A DNA stretch of 64,000 nt from the NCBI RefSeq assembly GCF_014196535.1, contig NZ_JACIDU010000017.1, forward strand, positions 62,001-126,000, written 5' to 3'. The position numbers and the translations under genes are program-made. The notes under the pieces are model-generated. The model did no database searches, was not told the DNA's origin, and saw only the letters and a list, made by a program, of their open reading frames with translations. Every line of letters begins with the position of its first letter. Position 1 is the stretch's first letter. This stretch comes from Allorhizobium borbori (GTDB lineage: Bacteria; Pseudomonadota; Alphaproteobacteria; Rhizobiales; Rhizobiaceae). This document shows positions 31,556 through 39,387 of the stretch, one piece after another.

Positions 31556-31642
31556 TCACAAACCCGGCAGCGGGTTCCTATCACAGCGACTTCGTATAAC
31601 ATCCGGCCCCATGGATTCGTTTCGCATTCAGAAAGGCCCGCC

Positions 31643-33493
31643 ATGTTCCAGTCGTTCGATAATGCCTCCGAGCCGCAATTCGGCAAGGAGAGGGTGGCTG
31701 CGCTTCGCGCCCGTTTCCCCGATCTCGGCATTGACGGCTTTCTCGTACCGCGCGCCGATGACTATCAGGGCGAATATGTGCCGGCCTCGGCCGAACGTCT
31801 GTCCTGGCTGACGGGGTTTACCGGCTCAGCCGGCGTGGTTCTGGTGACGGCGCGGCAGGCCGTTGTCTTCGTCGATGGCCGCTACACGACACAGCTTGTG
31901 CAGCAGGTCGATCCGGAGGTTTTCACGGGCGGCGATCTCGTCGGCGCGCCGCCGCCGGTGTGGATCGAGGAACATGCCGGCAAGGGCTTCCGCCTCGGTA
32001 TCGATCCCTGGCTTCACACGGGCGCGGAGGTCAAGCGACTGGAAAAGGCACTCGCCAGCGTCAGTGGCACGCTCGTCTTCCTTGAAACGAATCCGCTCGA
32101 TGACATCTGGGTGGATCGTCCCGGCGCTCCGCTCGGTGCCGTCGCCATCCAGCCGGAAAATCTCTCCGGTCTTTCGGCCCACGAGAAGATCCTCGACATC
32201 GCTACCGGTCTGCGCAAGGCGGATGCGGATGCGGCGCTGATCGCCGATCCGTCCTCAGTGGCATGGATCTTCAACATCCGCGGCGATGATGTGCCGCACA
32301 CGCCGCATCCGCTTTCGCGCGCCATCATCAAGGCGGATGGCAGTGCGGCGATCTTCCTCGACCGGCGCAAAACGGGCGTGGAGCAGGAGGCTTATCTGAC
32401 ACAGATGGCCGAGCAGGTGGCACCCGAAGACCTGCCGGATTATCTGGCCGGGATTTCCGCCGGTGGCGCGAAGATCATGCTGGACCCGGATATCGCCTCG
32501 TTTGCGCTGGCGGAGATCGTGCGTGCAGCCGGCGGGACCGTCGTCGAGGCAACGGACCCGGCCAAACTGCCGCGCGCCTGCAAGAACACGATCGAAATCA
32601 ACGGCTCTGCCGCCGCGCATCTCCAGGACGGAGCGGCGATGGTGGAATTCCTCGCCTGGCTCGACGCCCAGCCGCTGGGTTCCGTGACCGAGATCAAGGC
32701 GGTGACGGCGCTGGAGGAAGCGCGCCGGCGCATGGGCGAGGCGATGCAGAACCCGCTGAAGGACGTGTCCTTCGACACGATTTCCGGTGCCGGTCCGAAT
32801 GCCGCGATCATCCATTATCGCGTGACCCACGAGACCGACCGCGTGCTTGAAGCCGGCGAGATGTTTCTGCTCGATTCCGGCGGGCAATATGTGAACGGTA
32901 CGACCGACATCACCCGCACGGTGGCTATCGGCGGCGAAGTGCCGGTGGAGCAGCGGCGTTTCTTCACGTTGGTGCTGAAGGGCATGATCACCATTTCCAT
33001 GGCGCGGTTCCCGAAGAACACCCGCGGCGTCGATCTCGATCCCCTGGCGCGTGTGGCGCTGTGGCGGGCGGGTGTCGATTATGGCCACGGCACCGGCCAC
33101 GGTGTCGGTTCCTATCTCTCAGTCCATGAGGGACCGCAGCGTATTTCGCGCGCCGCCATGCAGGTTCTCTTGCCCGGCATGATCCTTTCCAACGAGCCCG
33201 GCTACTATCGTCCCGGCGAGTTCGGTATCCGCATCGAAAACCTCATCTATGTGCGCGAGCCGGAAGAGGTGGAGGGCGGCGACATGCCGATGCTGAGCTT
33301 CGAGACACTGACCTGGTGCCCGATCGATACGCGGCTGGTGCTGACCTCGCTGCTCTCCAGCGAGGAACTCCTGTGGCTGAACGATTACCACACCCGTACC
33401 CGCGAAATGCTGATGCCGCTGATCCGCACCGAGGAGGCGAAGACGTGGCTGTTGCGGGCAACCGAACCGCTGGAACGGGTGAACCTTGGATAA
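31643..33493 (+). CDS. pepP: Xaa-Pro aminopeptidase (M24B family)
   Basis: Cytoplasmic dinuclear-metal peptidase that removes N-terminal residues preceding proline. The 616-aa product has two N-terminal creatinase-like domains and a C-terminal pita-bread catalytic domain. Metal ligands are visible: the Asp pair in LLDSGGQYVNGTTDITRT, His in GHGVGSYLSVHEGP, and Glu residues in SNEPGYYRPGEFG and IRIENLIYV. The three-domain length is like eukaryotic-type cytosolic APP1 and many rhizobial homologues, longer than E. coli PepP. Its last codons overlap the next gene. Confidence 0.93.
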   Translation: MFQSFDNASEPQFGKERVAALRARFPDLGIDGFLVPRADDYQGEYVPASAERLSWLTGFTGSAGVVLVTARQAVVFVDGRYTTQLVQQVDPEVFTGGDLVGAPPPVWIEEHAGKGFRLGIDPWLHTGAEVKRLEKALASVSGTLVFLETNPLDDIWVDRPGAPLGAVAIQPENLSGLSAHEKILDIATGLRKADADAALIADPSSVAWIFNIRGDDVPHTPHPLSRAIIKADGSAAIFLDRRKTGVEQEAYLTQMAEQVAPEDLPDYLAGISAGGAKIMLDPDIASFALAEIVRAAGGTVVEATDPAKLPRACKNTIEINGSAAAHLQDGAAMVEFLAWLDAQPLGSVTEIKAVTALEEARRRMGEAMQNPLKDVSFDTISGAGPNAAIIHYRVTHETDRVLEAGEMFLLDSGGQYVNGTTDITRTVAIGGEVPVEQRRFFTLVLKGMITISMARFPKNTRGVDLDPLARVALWRAGVDYGHGTGHGVGSYLSVHEGPQRISRAAMQVLLPGMILSNEPGYYRPGEFGIRIENLIYVREPEEVEGGDMPMLSFETLTWCPIDTRLVLTSLLSSEELLWLNDYHTRTREMLMPLIRTEEAKTWLLRATEPLERVNLG

Positions 33494-33740
33494 GATCGAG
33501 TTTTCGAAGACCGAGCGCGCTGCCCTTGCGGATGCCATCAGGCGTTATTTCACCGATGAACTGGATCAGGACATCGGCGGGCTTCAGGCCGAGCTGTTTC
33601 TCGATTTCATCGGTGAGGCCATAGGCCCCGTTTTCTACAATCGCGGCCTCCTCGATGCCGAGGCCGCGATGATGAAGAAGATGGACGACCTTTCCGATGC
33701 GGTCCGCATGCTGGAACGGCCGCTGCCGGTCAAACGCTGA
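33486..33740 (+). CDS. DUF2164 family small protein
   Basis: An 84-aa protein beginning IEFSKTERAALADAIRRYF and containing FLDFIGEAIGPVFYNRGL, the pattern of the DUF2164 family (function unknown, soluble, helical). The start must be TTG 33486: no ATG occurs until after residue 60. It overlaps the pepP stop by eight bases, suggesting coupling. It ends two bases before the convergent panB stop. Confidence 0.82.
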   Translation: MDKIEFSKTERAALADAIRRYFTDELDQDIGGLQAELFLDFIGEAIGPVFYNRGLLDAEAAMMKKMDDLSDAVRMLERPLPVKR

Positions 33741-33742
33741 AC

Positions 33743-34570
33743 TCAGTCCTTGCGTGCGCGTGGCTGGAACGTGTATTCCGGGCCGGGGAAGGTGCGAGCC
33801 TTCACCTCGGCCGCATAGGCCTGCGCCGCTTCGGAAATGAGCGGTGCGAGTTCGGCGAAGTGCTTGACAAAGCGCGGCTTGAATTCATTGAACAGGCCGA
33901 GCATGTCGTCGGAAACGAGCACCTGTCCATCACAGGCGGGTGAGGCGCCGATGCCGATGGTGGGGGCCGACAGCTTCGAGGATATTTCGCGGGCAAGCGG
34001 CTCGACCGTGCCTTCGATGACGATGGCAAAGGCGCCGGCTTCATCGATGGCCAAGGCATCGCGGTGGATCTTTTCCGCTTCCTTTTCGGTGTGGCCCTGC
34101 GAGCGGTAGCCGGTGGCGTTGACCTGCTGGGGCATGAGGCCGACATGACCGCAGACCGGCACGCCGCGACTGGTCAGGAAGGCGATGGTCTCGGCCATTT
34201 CCGCGCCGCCTTCAAGCTTCACGGCATCGCAGCCGGTTTCCTTGAGAAGACGCGCGGCATTGCGGAAGGCCTGCTCCTTCGATTCCTGATAGGAGCCGAA
34301 AGGCATGTCCACCACCACGCAGGCCTGTGACGCACCGCGCATGACGGCCTGCCCGTGGGCGATCATTATTTCCATGGTCACGCCGACGGTGCTTTCCAGC
34401 CCGTAGAGCACCATGCCGAGCGAATCGCCGACCAGCAGCAGATCGCAGTGGGGATCGAGCAGACGCGCCATGGGGGCCGTATAGGCGGTCAGCGAAACGA
34501 TAGGGCGGTTGCCCTTCAAGGCGGTAATGGCGGCGGGGCTCATCCGCTTCGGGCGGGTGGAGGTGCTCAT
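33743..34570 (-). CDS. panB: 3-methyl-2-oxobutanoate hydroxymethyltransferase
   Basis: Ketopantoate synthesis from 2-oxoisovalerate and methylene-THF, the first committed step of pantothenate/CoA synthesis. The 275-aa product contains [33 protein letters not shown] and [11 protein letters not shown], all PanB hallmarks with the Mg-binding Asp residues. Start ATG at 34570 ([11 protein letters not shown]); a longer frame runs into panC. Lies one base downstream of panC on the same strand, forming a panC-panB operon. Confidence 0.96.
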   Translation of the reverse strand: MSTSTRPKRMSPAAITALKGNRPIVSLTAYTAPMARLLDPHCDLLLVGDSLGMVLYGLESTVGVTMEIMIAHGQAVMRGASQACVVVDMPFGSYQESKEQAFRNAARLLKETGCDAVKLEGGAEMAETIAFLTSRGVPVCGHVGLMPQQVNATGYRSQGHTEKEAEKIHRDALAIDEAGAFAIVIEGTVEPLAREISSKLSAPTIGIGASPACDGQVLVSDDMLGLFNEFKPRFVKHFAELAPLISEAAQAYAAEVKARTFPGPEYTFQPRARKD

Positions 34571-34571
34571 C

Positions 34572-35426
34572 TCAGCCGTTCCTTCCGATGACGCGGTTAT
34601 CGAGAAGCTTTGTCTTGCCGATGCGGATGAAGAGCAGCACCAGAACCGGGCGGCCGGCAATCTCCGCCAAAGGGGCCAGCGTGTCGGGATCGCGCACGGC
34701 GATCACTTCCGGCACGGCGCGCGGCTCTGCCTCCACGAAACGGGTCAGTGCGGCTTCCAGTTCGGCGGCGGTGGCGATGCCGCCTTTGTGAAGGCGCTCC
34801 GCTTCGGCAAGAGTGTTCGGCACGATGACGGCGGCGGCGCGCTCTTCCGCCGAAAGGTAGACATTGCGCGATGAGCAGGCGAGGCCGTCGTCCTCCCGCA
34901 CCGTGGGCACCGGAACGACGCGGACCGGCTGGGCCAGATCCTCCACCATGCGGCGGATGACGGCGACCTGCTGGTAGTCCTTCTCACCGAAATAGGCGGC
35001 GTCGGGACCGACGATGTTGAAGAGCTTGGTGACGACGGTGGCGACGCCGGCGAAATGGCCGGGCCGTACTGACCCTTCCAACTCCGAACCGAGGGTGGGC
35101 ACATCCACCATGGTTTCCATCGGGCGCGGATACATATCCGCAACCTCGGGGGCGAACAGGAAGTCGACGCCAGCTTCTTCCAGAAGCTTGCTGTCGCGGG
35201 CGAGATCGCGCGGATAGGCGGCCAGATCCTCGTTCGCGCCGAATTGCAGCGGATTGACGAAGATCGACACCACGGAAATCTCGTTCTCGGCGCGGGCGCG
35301 TGCCACGAGTTCCAGATGGCCCTTGTGCAGATAACCCATGGTGGGCACGAAGCCGATGCGTTTGCCGCCAGCGCGGGCGGTGGCAAGGCCTGCCCGCAAG
35401 TCTGCGATGGTCTTCACCGTTTGCAT
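34572..35426 (-). CDS. panC: Pantothenate synthetase (pantoate:beta-alanine ligase)
   Basis: Condenses pantoate and beta-alanine with ATP. The 284-aa protein has the nucleotidylyl-transferase motif [16 protein letters not shown] with the HxGH signature, [29 protein letters not shown] and the KMSKS-like [12 protein letters not shown]. Start ATG at 35426 with GGGAGGA seven bases upstream; an upstream extension is not supported. First gene of the panC-panB pair; no convincing promoter or riboswitch was found in the 113 bp upstream. Confidence 0.96.
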   Translation of the reverse strand: MQTVKTIADLRAGLATARAGGKRIGFVPTMGYLHKGHLELVARARAENEISVVSIFVNPLQFGANEDLAAYPRDLARDSKLLEEAGVDFLFAPEVADMYPRPMETMVDVPTLGSELEGSVRPGHFAGVATVVTKLFNIVGPDAAYFGEKDYQQVAVIRRMVEDLAQPVRVVPVPTVREDDGLACSSRNVYLSAEERAAAVIVPNTLAEAERLHKGGIATAAELEAALTRFVEAEPRAVPEVIAVRDPDTLAPLAEIAGRPVLVLLFIRIGKTKLLDNRVIGRNG

Positions 35427-35539
35427 TCGTGTTCCTCCCGATGCAAAGGCGGAGCATGGACGCCCGCCGGGTCTCCTCCAGAGTGTGGCGGACCTAACCC
35501 GGGCGGGGCTGAAATGCAATCATGCGAAGGAACGATGCG

Positions 35540-36160
35540 TCAGATGAGATCGGCGGATGTGACGATTTCCACGCCCGCAGCCTTCATTTCGGCGATAGCG
35601 GCTTCAACGCCCGCGGGGTCGATGCCGCGGCTCGCATCTTCGATGAAGCGCACCTTGACGCCAGGTAGAAGGTCGACGGCATCGAGCGCCGAGAACTTCA
35701 CGCAATAATCCGTGGCGAGCCCGCAGAGATCGAGTTCGTTCACGCCCTTGCTGCGCAGGTAGGTGGAAAGGCCGGTGGAGGCGGTGCGGTCGTTATCGCG
35801 GAAGGCCGAGTAGCTGTCGATCTCCGGGTTCTCGCCCTTGTGCTGCACATAGGCGAACTTGCCGGTGTTGAGATCGGGATGGAATTCCGCGTCTTTCGTG
35901 TCCTGCACGCAATGGTCCGGCCACATCATCTGTGGCTTTCCGGAAAGTTCTCCCATTTCAAAGGGTTGCTTGCCGGGATGCTGGGAGGCGAAGCTACCGT
36001 GATTGCGCGGATGCCAGTCCTGCGAGGCGATGATGAGGTCGTAGCGACCGCTCGCCATCAGACGGTTGGCGACCGGCACGACCGAATCGCCGTCCGGTAC
36101 CGGAAGATTGCCGCCGGGGCAGAAACCGTTCTGAATGTCGATGATGAGCAACGCCTTCAT
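35540..36160 (-). CDS. pncA: Nicotinamidase / pyrazinamidase
   Basis: Hydrolyses nicotinamide to nicotinate for NAD salvage. The 206-aa cysteine hydrolase has LLIIDIQNGFCPGG with catalytic Asp, the metal-site SQDWHPRNHGSFAS, a Lys in the HKGENPEIDSYSAF stretch and the nucleophile Cys in GLATDYCVKFSALDAV. All catalytic elements are present. ATG at 36160 (MKALLIID) is chosen over an in-frame upstream extension. Same strand as panC; separated by 113 bp. Confidence 0.94.
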   Translation of the reverse strand: MKALLIIDIQNGFCPGGNLPVPDGDSVVPVANRLMASGRYDLIIASQDWHPRNHGSFASQHPGKQPFEMGELSGKPQMMWPDHCVQDTKDAEFHPDLNTGKFAYVQHKGENPEIDSYSAFRDNDRTASTGLSTYLRSKGVNELDLCGLATDYCVKFSALDAVDLLPGVKVRFIEDASRGIDPAGVEAAIAEMKAAGVEIVTSADLI

Positions 36161-36470
36161 GATGTCTCCTTCCAATGATCCAAAGAACACCATGCCAAGC
36201 CGTGGAGGGTGGGGCAAGGGCCTGCCCCTGCGGTCAATTGCCCCTTTCCGGTCTCATTGCGGTTAAACTTCCGTCGCCTTGCTTGGTTAAGGCCCACTTC
36301 ACATTCTTCGTGATTGTGGGGGAGCGTAAACGGATTGGTTACCATAATTGGTCATGCTTGCTTTCATCGAGCGGAAGGGCAGCCCCGTATGTGGGGGCCT
36401 GTTCTTGATCCTGCTCAAGTGCCTGACTGTCCGGTAGGTGTTATGACAGTTGGTGAGGAGTAACGGGTAA
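36161..36470. other. Divergent intergenic region pncA / DUF2778 gene
   Basis: Three hundred and ten bases with no credible gene. It contains a short hairpin GGGGCA/TGCCCC (36211-36216 and 36223-36228), a CTTGA/TCAAG dyad (36404-36419) and AT-rich patches such as TTGGTTACCATAATTGG. No promoter is good enough to call for either gene. Confidence 0.5.
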
Positions 36471-37799
36471 ATGGCGCGTGTTATGGCCAATCAATCTGCT
36501 AAAGGCGGCGTTGTCCGCTCTATTCCCAACCGTAAACGGGCGGAACGTCACGGCTTTTTCAGCCGCACGGTTCTGATCGGGGTCGGGCTGGCGGTCGGCG
36601 GCTGGGTCGCCGGCAGCCTTGCCACCATGCACGGTCTGGCACTCACCAAGGCTGATCGTCCTTTGTCCGCACCGCTGGCCGCACAGGCCGCCGAGATGCG
36701 CCCCGCACCCATTGCCGGGGCAAAGATGGTTCATGCCGTCAAGTTCAAGCGCATTGCGCCTGCTGCCGACAAGGCCGAGCGGCTGACCCATGCCGAACTC
36801 GCTTACCGCGCCATCAACCGGCCGGATGCCGATCTGGTGCGCGAGCGCCTTCAGGCCGCCGTCAAGATCGAAGAAGAAAACCGCCGTATCGCGTCGCTGC
36901 GTGAAAAGCGCCCGGATGCAAACGCCATCCGCGCCGCGCTGACCGTCGCCATGGCCGATACCATGACCGTTGCGCCGAAGACGGACGTTGCCTGGGATGA
37001 GCCGCTGAAGCCGTCCGTCGAGGTTGCCTCGGTCGATGTGGATACGATCCGCATCATCGAACAGGCGGCTGTCGAGGAAACCGTGGCGGAAGCCGGTTCC
37101 GGTTCGCTGCCGAATGTCGGGCCGCTTCCCGTGCGCCGTCCGGTGATTGCCGCTGTCGCGCCGGTAACAGTCGCAAGCGTTGCGCCCGCTGCTGTCGCCA
37201 AACCCGCTCGTGTTGCAAAGCCTGCGCCGGCCGTTGCCCAGGAAGAAGAGCCCGCCACCAAGGCGCTCGCCTTCGCTCGCCCGGAAAACCCGATGAAGAG
37301 CGCCGGTCGCTCGGTTCCGTGGCCGGATCGCGGCACGAAGATCGCCGTCTATGACATCACCAACGGTGTCGTGCATATGCCGAACGGCCAGAAGCTCGAA
37401 GCCCATTCGGGTATCGGTGAAATGCGCGACAATCCAAAGTTCACCCATGTCAGCATGCGCGGCCCGACGCCGCCCGGCACCTACAAGCTGTCGATGCGCG
37501 AAAAGCTGTTCCATGGTGTCGCCGCTATCCGCCTGACGCCGACCGATGGTGTGGCGCCCAAGGGTCGCACAGGCCTTCTCGCCCACAGCTACCTGCTGGC
37601 GCGGCGCGGCGATTCCCACGGCTGCGTGGCGTTTGCCAACTATCCGCAGTTCCTCAGCGCCTTCCAGCGTGGCGAAGTAACCCATATGGTCATCGTCGAG
37701 CGCCATGACGGTCGCATCCCGACACTGGCCATCGCCCGCAACGAGGACAAGCCGAAGCGCACGTTGATCGACTATATGCGCGGCGAAGGCACCGACTGA
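36471..37799 (+). CDS. Membrane-anchored DUF2778 (Tlde1-type, L,D-transpeptidase-like) protein
   Basis: The 442-aa product has a basic N-terminus (NRKRAERHGFFSR), a membrane anchor at about residues 34-55, a long Ala/Val/Pro-rich periplasmic spacer (about 60-285) and a C-terminal DUF2778 domain. That domain ends with H372 and the SHGC block at residues 382-385 in RRGDSHGCVAFANYPQF, the His/Cys arrangement of YkuD-like L,D-transpeptidases and of Tlde1 effectors. Peptidoglycan cleavage or exchange in the periplasm is therefore likely, but unproven. ATG 36471 has GGAG ten bases upstream. Two bases separate its stop from the convergent amidohydrolase stop. Confidence 0.8.
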   Translation: MARVMANQSAKGGVVRSIPNRKRAERHGFFSRTVLIGVGLAVGGWVAGSLATMHGLALTKADRPLSAPLAAQAAEMRPAPIAGAKMVHAVKFKRIAPAADKAERLTHAELAYRAINRPDADLVRERLQAAVKIEEENRRIASLREKRPDANAIRAALTVAMADTMTVAPKTDVAWDEPLKPSVEVASVDVDTIRIIEQAAVEETVAEAGSGSLPNVGPLPVRRPVIAAVAPVTVASVAPAAVAKPARVAKPAPAVAQEEEPATKALAFARPENPMKSAGRSVPWPDRGTKIAVYDITNGVVHMPNGQKLEAHSGIGEMRDNPKFTHVSMRGPTPPGTYKLSMREKLFHGVAAIRLTPTDGVAPKGRTGLLAHSYLLARRGDSHGCVAFANYPQFLSAFQRGEVTHMVIVERHDGRIPTLAIARNEDKPKRTLIDYMRGEGTD

Positions 37800-37801
37800 A
37801 A

Positions 37802-38947
37802 TCAGCCGAGAACCGCGTGGATGGCGCGCAGAAAGATGCGCGCGCCCACCGGAATGAGTTCATCGGGAAAATCGTAATCGGAATTGTGCAGGGCGGGGTG
37901 GTCTTCGCCCGCGCCAAGGAAGAACATCGCCGAGGTGGAGACATCGGCGAAGCGACCGAAATCCTCCGAGGCCCGCATGGTTTCCCCTTCGCTATGGGGA
38001 ACCCCTTCCGCCTCGAGCGCCGCCGTGAGCAGCGCGACCGCGTCAGGGTGGTTGACCGAAGCGCGGAAGACATCATGGTTTTCGAAGGCGATTTTCAGCC
38101 CGTCGCGTACGGCGGCCTCTCTCGCCAGCGTTTCGGCGGCGGTCAGCAGCGCCGCCATGCCCGCATCCGTCTGGCTGCGCAGGGTCACCCAGATCTCTCC
38201 ATTCGCCGGTGAAATGCCGAAGGCCGGTTCGCCTATCTTGACGTGCGTGATGGTCGCCAGCGTGAAATCGCCGGTCTCCAGCGTGCCCCGGCTGAGGCCG
38301 ATCAGCGCCGGGATGATCGAGGCGATGGCACCTGCCGGCGAAAGCCCGGTCTGCGGTTGGGCGGCATGGGCCGTTCGGCCGGTGAAGACGATCCGGAGCC
38401 CCTGCGAGGCGCAATTGGCGGTGCCGGTCTTCAGCCAGACATGGCCGCGCGGCACGCCCGGCATGTTGTGCAGCGAAAGGGTGATGTCGGGCCTGGCGCC
38501 GATGAACTTGTGGTCGGCGATCATGGCGGCAGAGCCAGCGCCGGTTTCTTCCGCCGGTTGGAACAGAAGCACGGCACGGCCTCGCTTCGGGCGTTTTTGA
38601 CCAAGTGCCAAGCCAACGGCGGCAAGGATCGCCATGTGCCCGTCATGGCCGCACATGTGGCCCTTGCCGGCAAATCCGGAGCGCCAGGCGGGCGTTCCTG
38701 TCTCGGCAATCGGCAGGGCATCGAGCTCGGCGCGGATCGCTACCGTCGGACCGGGCTCGTCACCATGATAGATGACTGCGACGCCGGTGCCGCCGAGGCC
38801 CGCGATCACCCCGTCCGGCTTCGTATGCGACAAGAAGGTAATCACCTCCCGTGCCGTCTCATGCTCGTCGCCGGAGACTTCGGGCATGGCATGCAGCTTG
38901 CGCCGCCACGCGGTGACGGCATCGAGATCGGAGGCGGTGAACGGCAT
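37802..38947 (-). CDS. M20 family metallo-amidohydrolase
   Basis: The 381-aa product belongs to the M20D group (hippurate hydrolase, IAA-amino acid hydrolase, N-acyl-amino acid deacylase). Seen are RRKLHAMPEVSGDEHET, RAELDALPI, GHMCGHDGHMA with metal-binding residues, LLFQPAEETGAGS with the catalytic Glu, GRTAHAAQP and HNSDYDFPDELI. The precise acyl-amino acid or amide substrate cannot be read from sequence. Downstream of the VOC gene on the same strand with a 48-bp gap. Confidence 0.88.
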   Translation of the reverse strand: MPFTASDLDAVTAWRRKLHAMPEVSGDEHETAREVITFLSHTKPDGVIAGLGGTGVAVIYHGDEPGPTVAIRAELDALPIAETGTPAWRSGFAGKGHMCGHDGHMAILAAVGLALGQKRPKRGRAVLLFQPAEETGAGSAAMIADHKFIGARPDITLSLHNMPGVPRGHVWLKTGTANCASQGLRIVFTGRTAHAAQPQTGLSPAGAIASIIPALIGLSRGTLETGDFTLATITHVKIGEPAFGISPANGEIWVTLRSQTDAGMAALLTAAETLAREAAVRDGLKIAFENHDVFRASVNHPDAVALLTAALEAEGVPHSEGETMRASEDFGRFADVSTSAMFFLGAGEDHPALHNSDYDFPDELIPVGARIFLRAIHAVLG

Positions 38948-38995
38948 GATGATGTTCCTGCGGCAGGGTAGGCTATCGACTGACAGAGAAGACGT

Positions 38996-39370
38996 TCAGC
39001 CGGAATGGCAGACCGCTTCGATGTTGTAGCCATCAGGATCGATCACGAAGGTGGCGTAATAGTGGGGATGATAGGCCTGGCGAATGCCGGGCGGGCCGTT
39101 GTCCGTGCCGCCGGCGGCAATGGCGGCAGCGTGGAAGGCATCGACCTCTTCGCGGGTTGTCGCGCTGAATGCGAAGTGCGGCAGCGGCATGGCAGGAGGC
39201 TTTTCGACAATCCAGAAATCGCCGCCGGGATCGGAGCCCTTGCCGTCACCGAAGCCTACGGCATCGCCGAAATCCTTCTGTGGCTGATAGCCGAGTGTGG
39301 CCAGAACGGCAGTGTAGAACGCCTTGCTGCGGGCGATATCCGAAACCGCGATGGACAGGTGGTCGAGCAT
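38996..39370 (-). CDS. VOC-family (glyoxalase/bleomycin resistance fold) protein
   Basis: The 124-aa protein starts MLDHLSIAVSDIARSKAFY and ends with YYATFVIDPDGYNIEAVC, which carry the paired beta-alpha-beta-beta-beta motif and the His and Glu metal-ligand positions of VOC proteins. Such proteins include dioxygenases, isomerases and resistance proteins; no specific reaction is suggested. Lies between uvrD (17 bp) and the M20 gene, probably in one transcript with uvrD. Confidence 0.86.
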   Translation of the reverse strand: MLDHLSIAVSDIARSKAFYTAVLATLGYQPQKDFGDAVGFGDGKGSDPGGDFWIVEKPPAMPLPHFAFSATTREEVDAFHAAAIAAGGTDNGPPGIRQAYHPHYYATFVIDPDGYNIEAVCHSG

Positions 39371-39387
39371 GCATATCCTCCTCTTTC

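Noticed and set aside
31561-31576. AACCCG-N4-CGGGTT hairpin after prmA
   Set aside because: Only six base pairs with no U-tract and weak context; not reported as a terminator.
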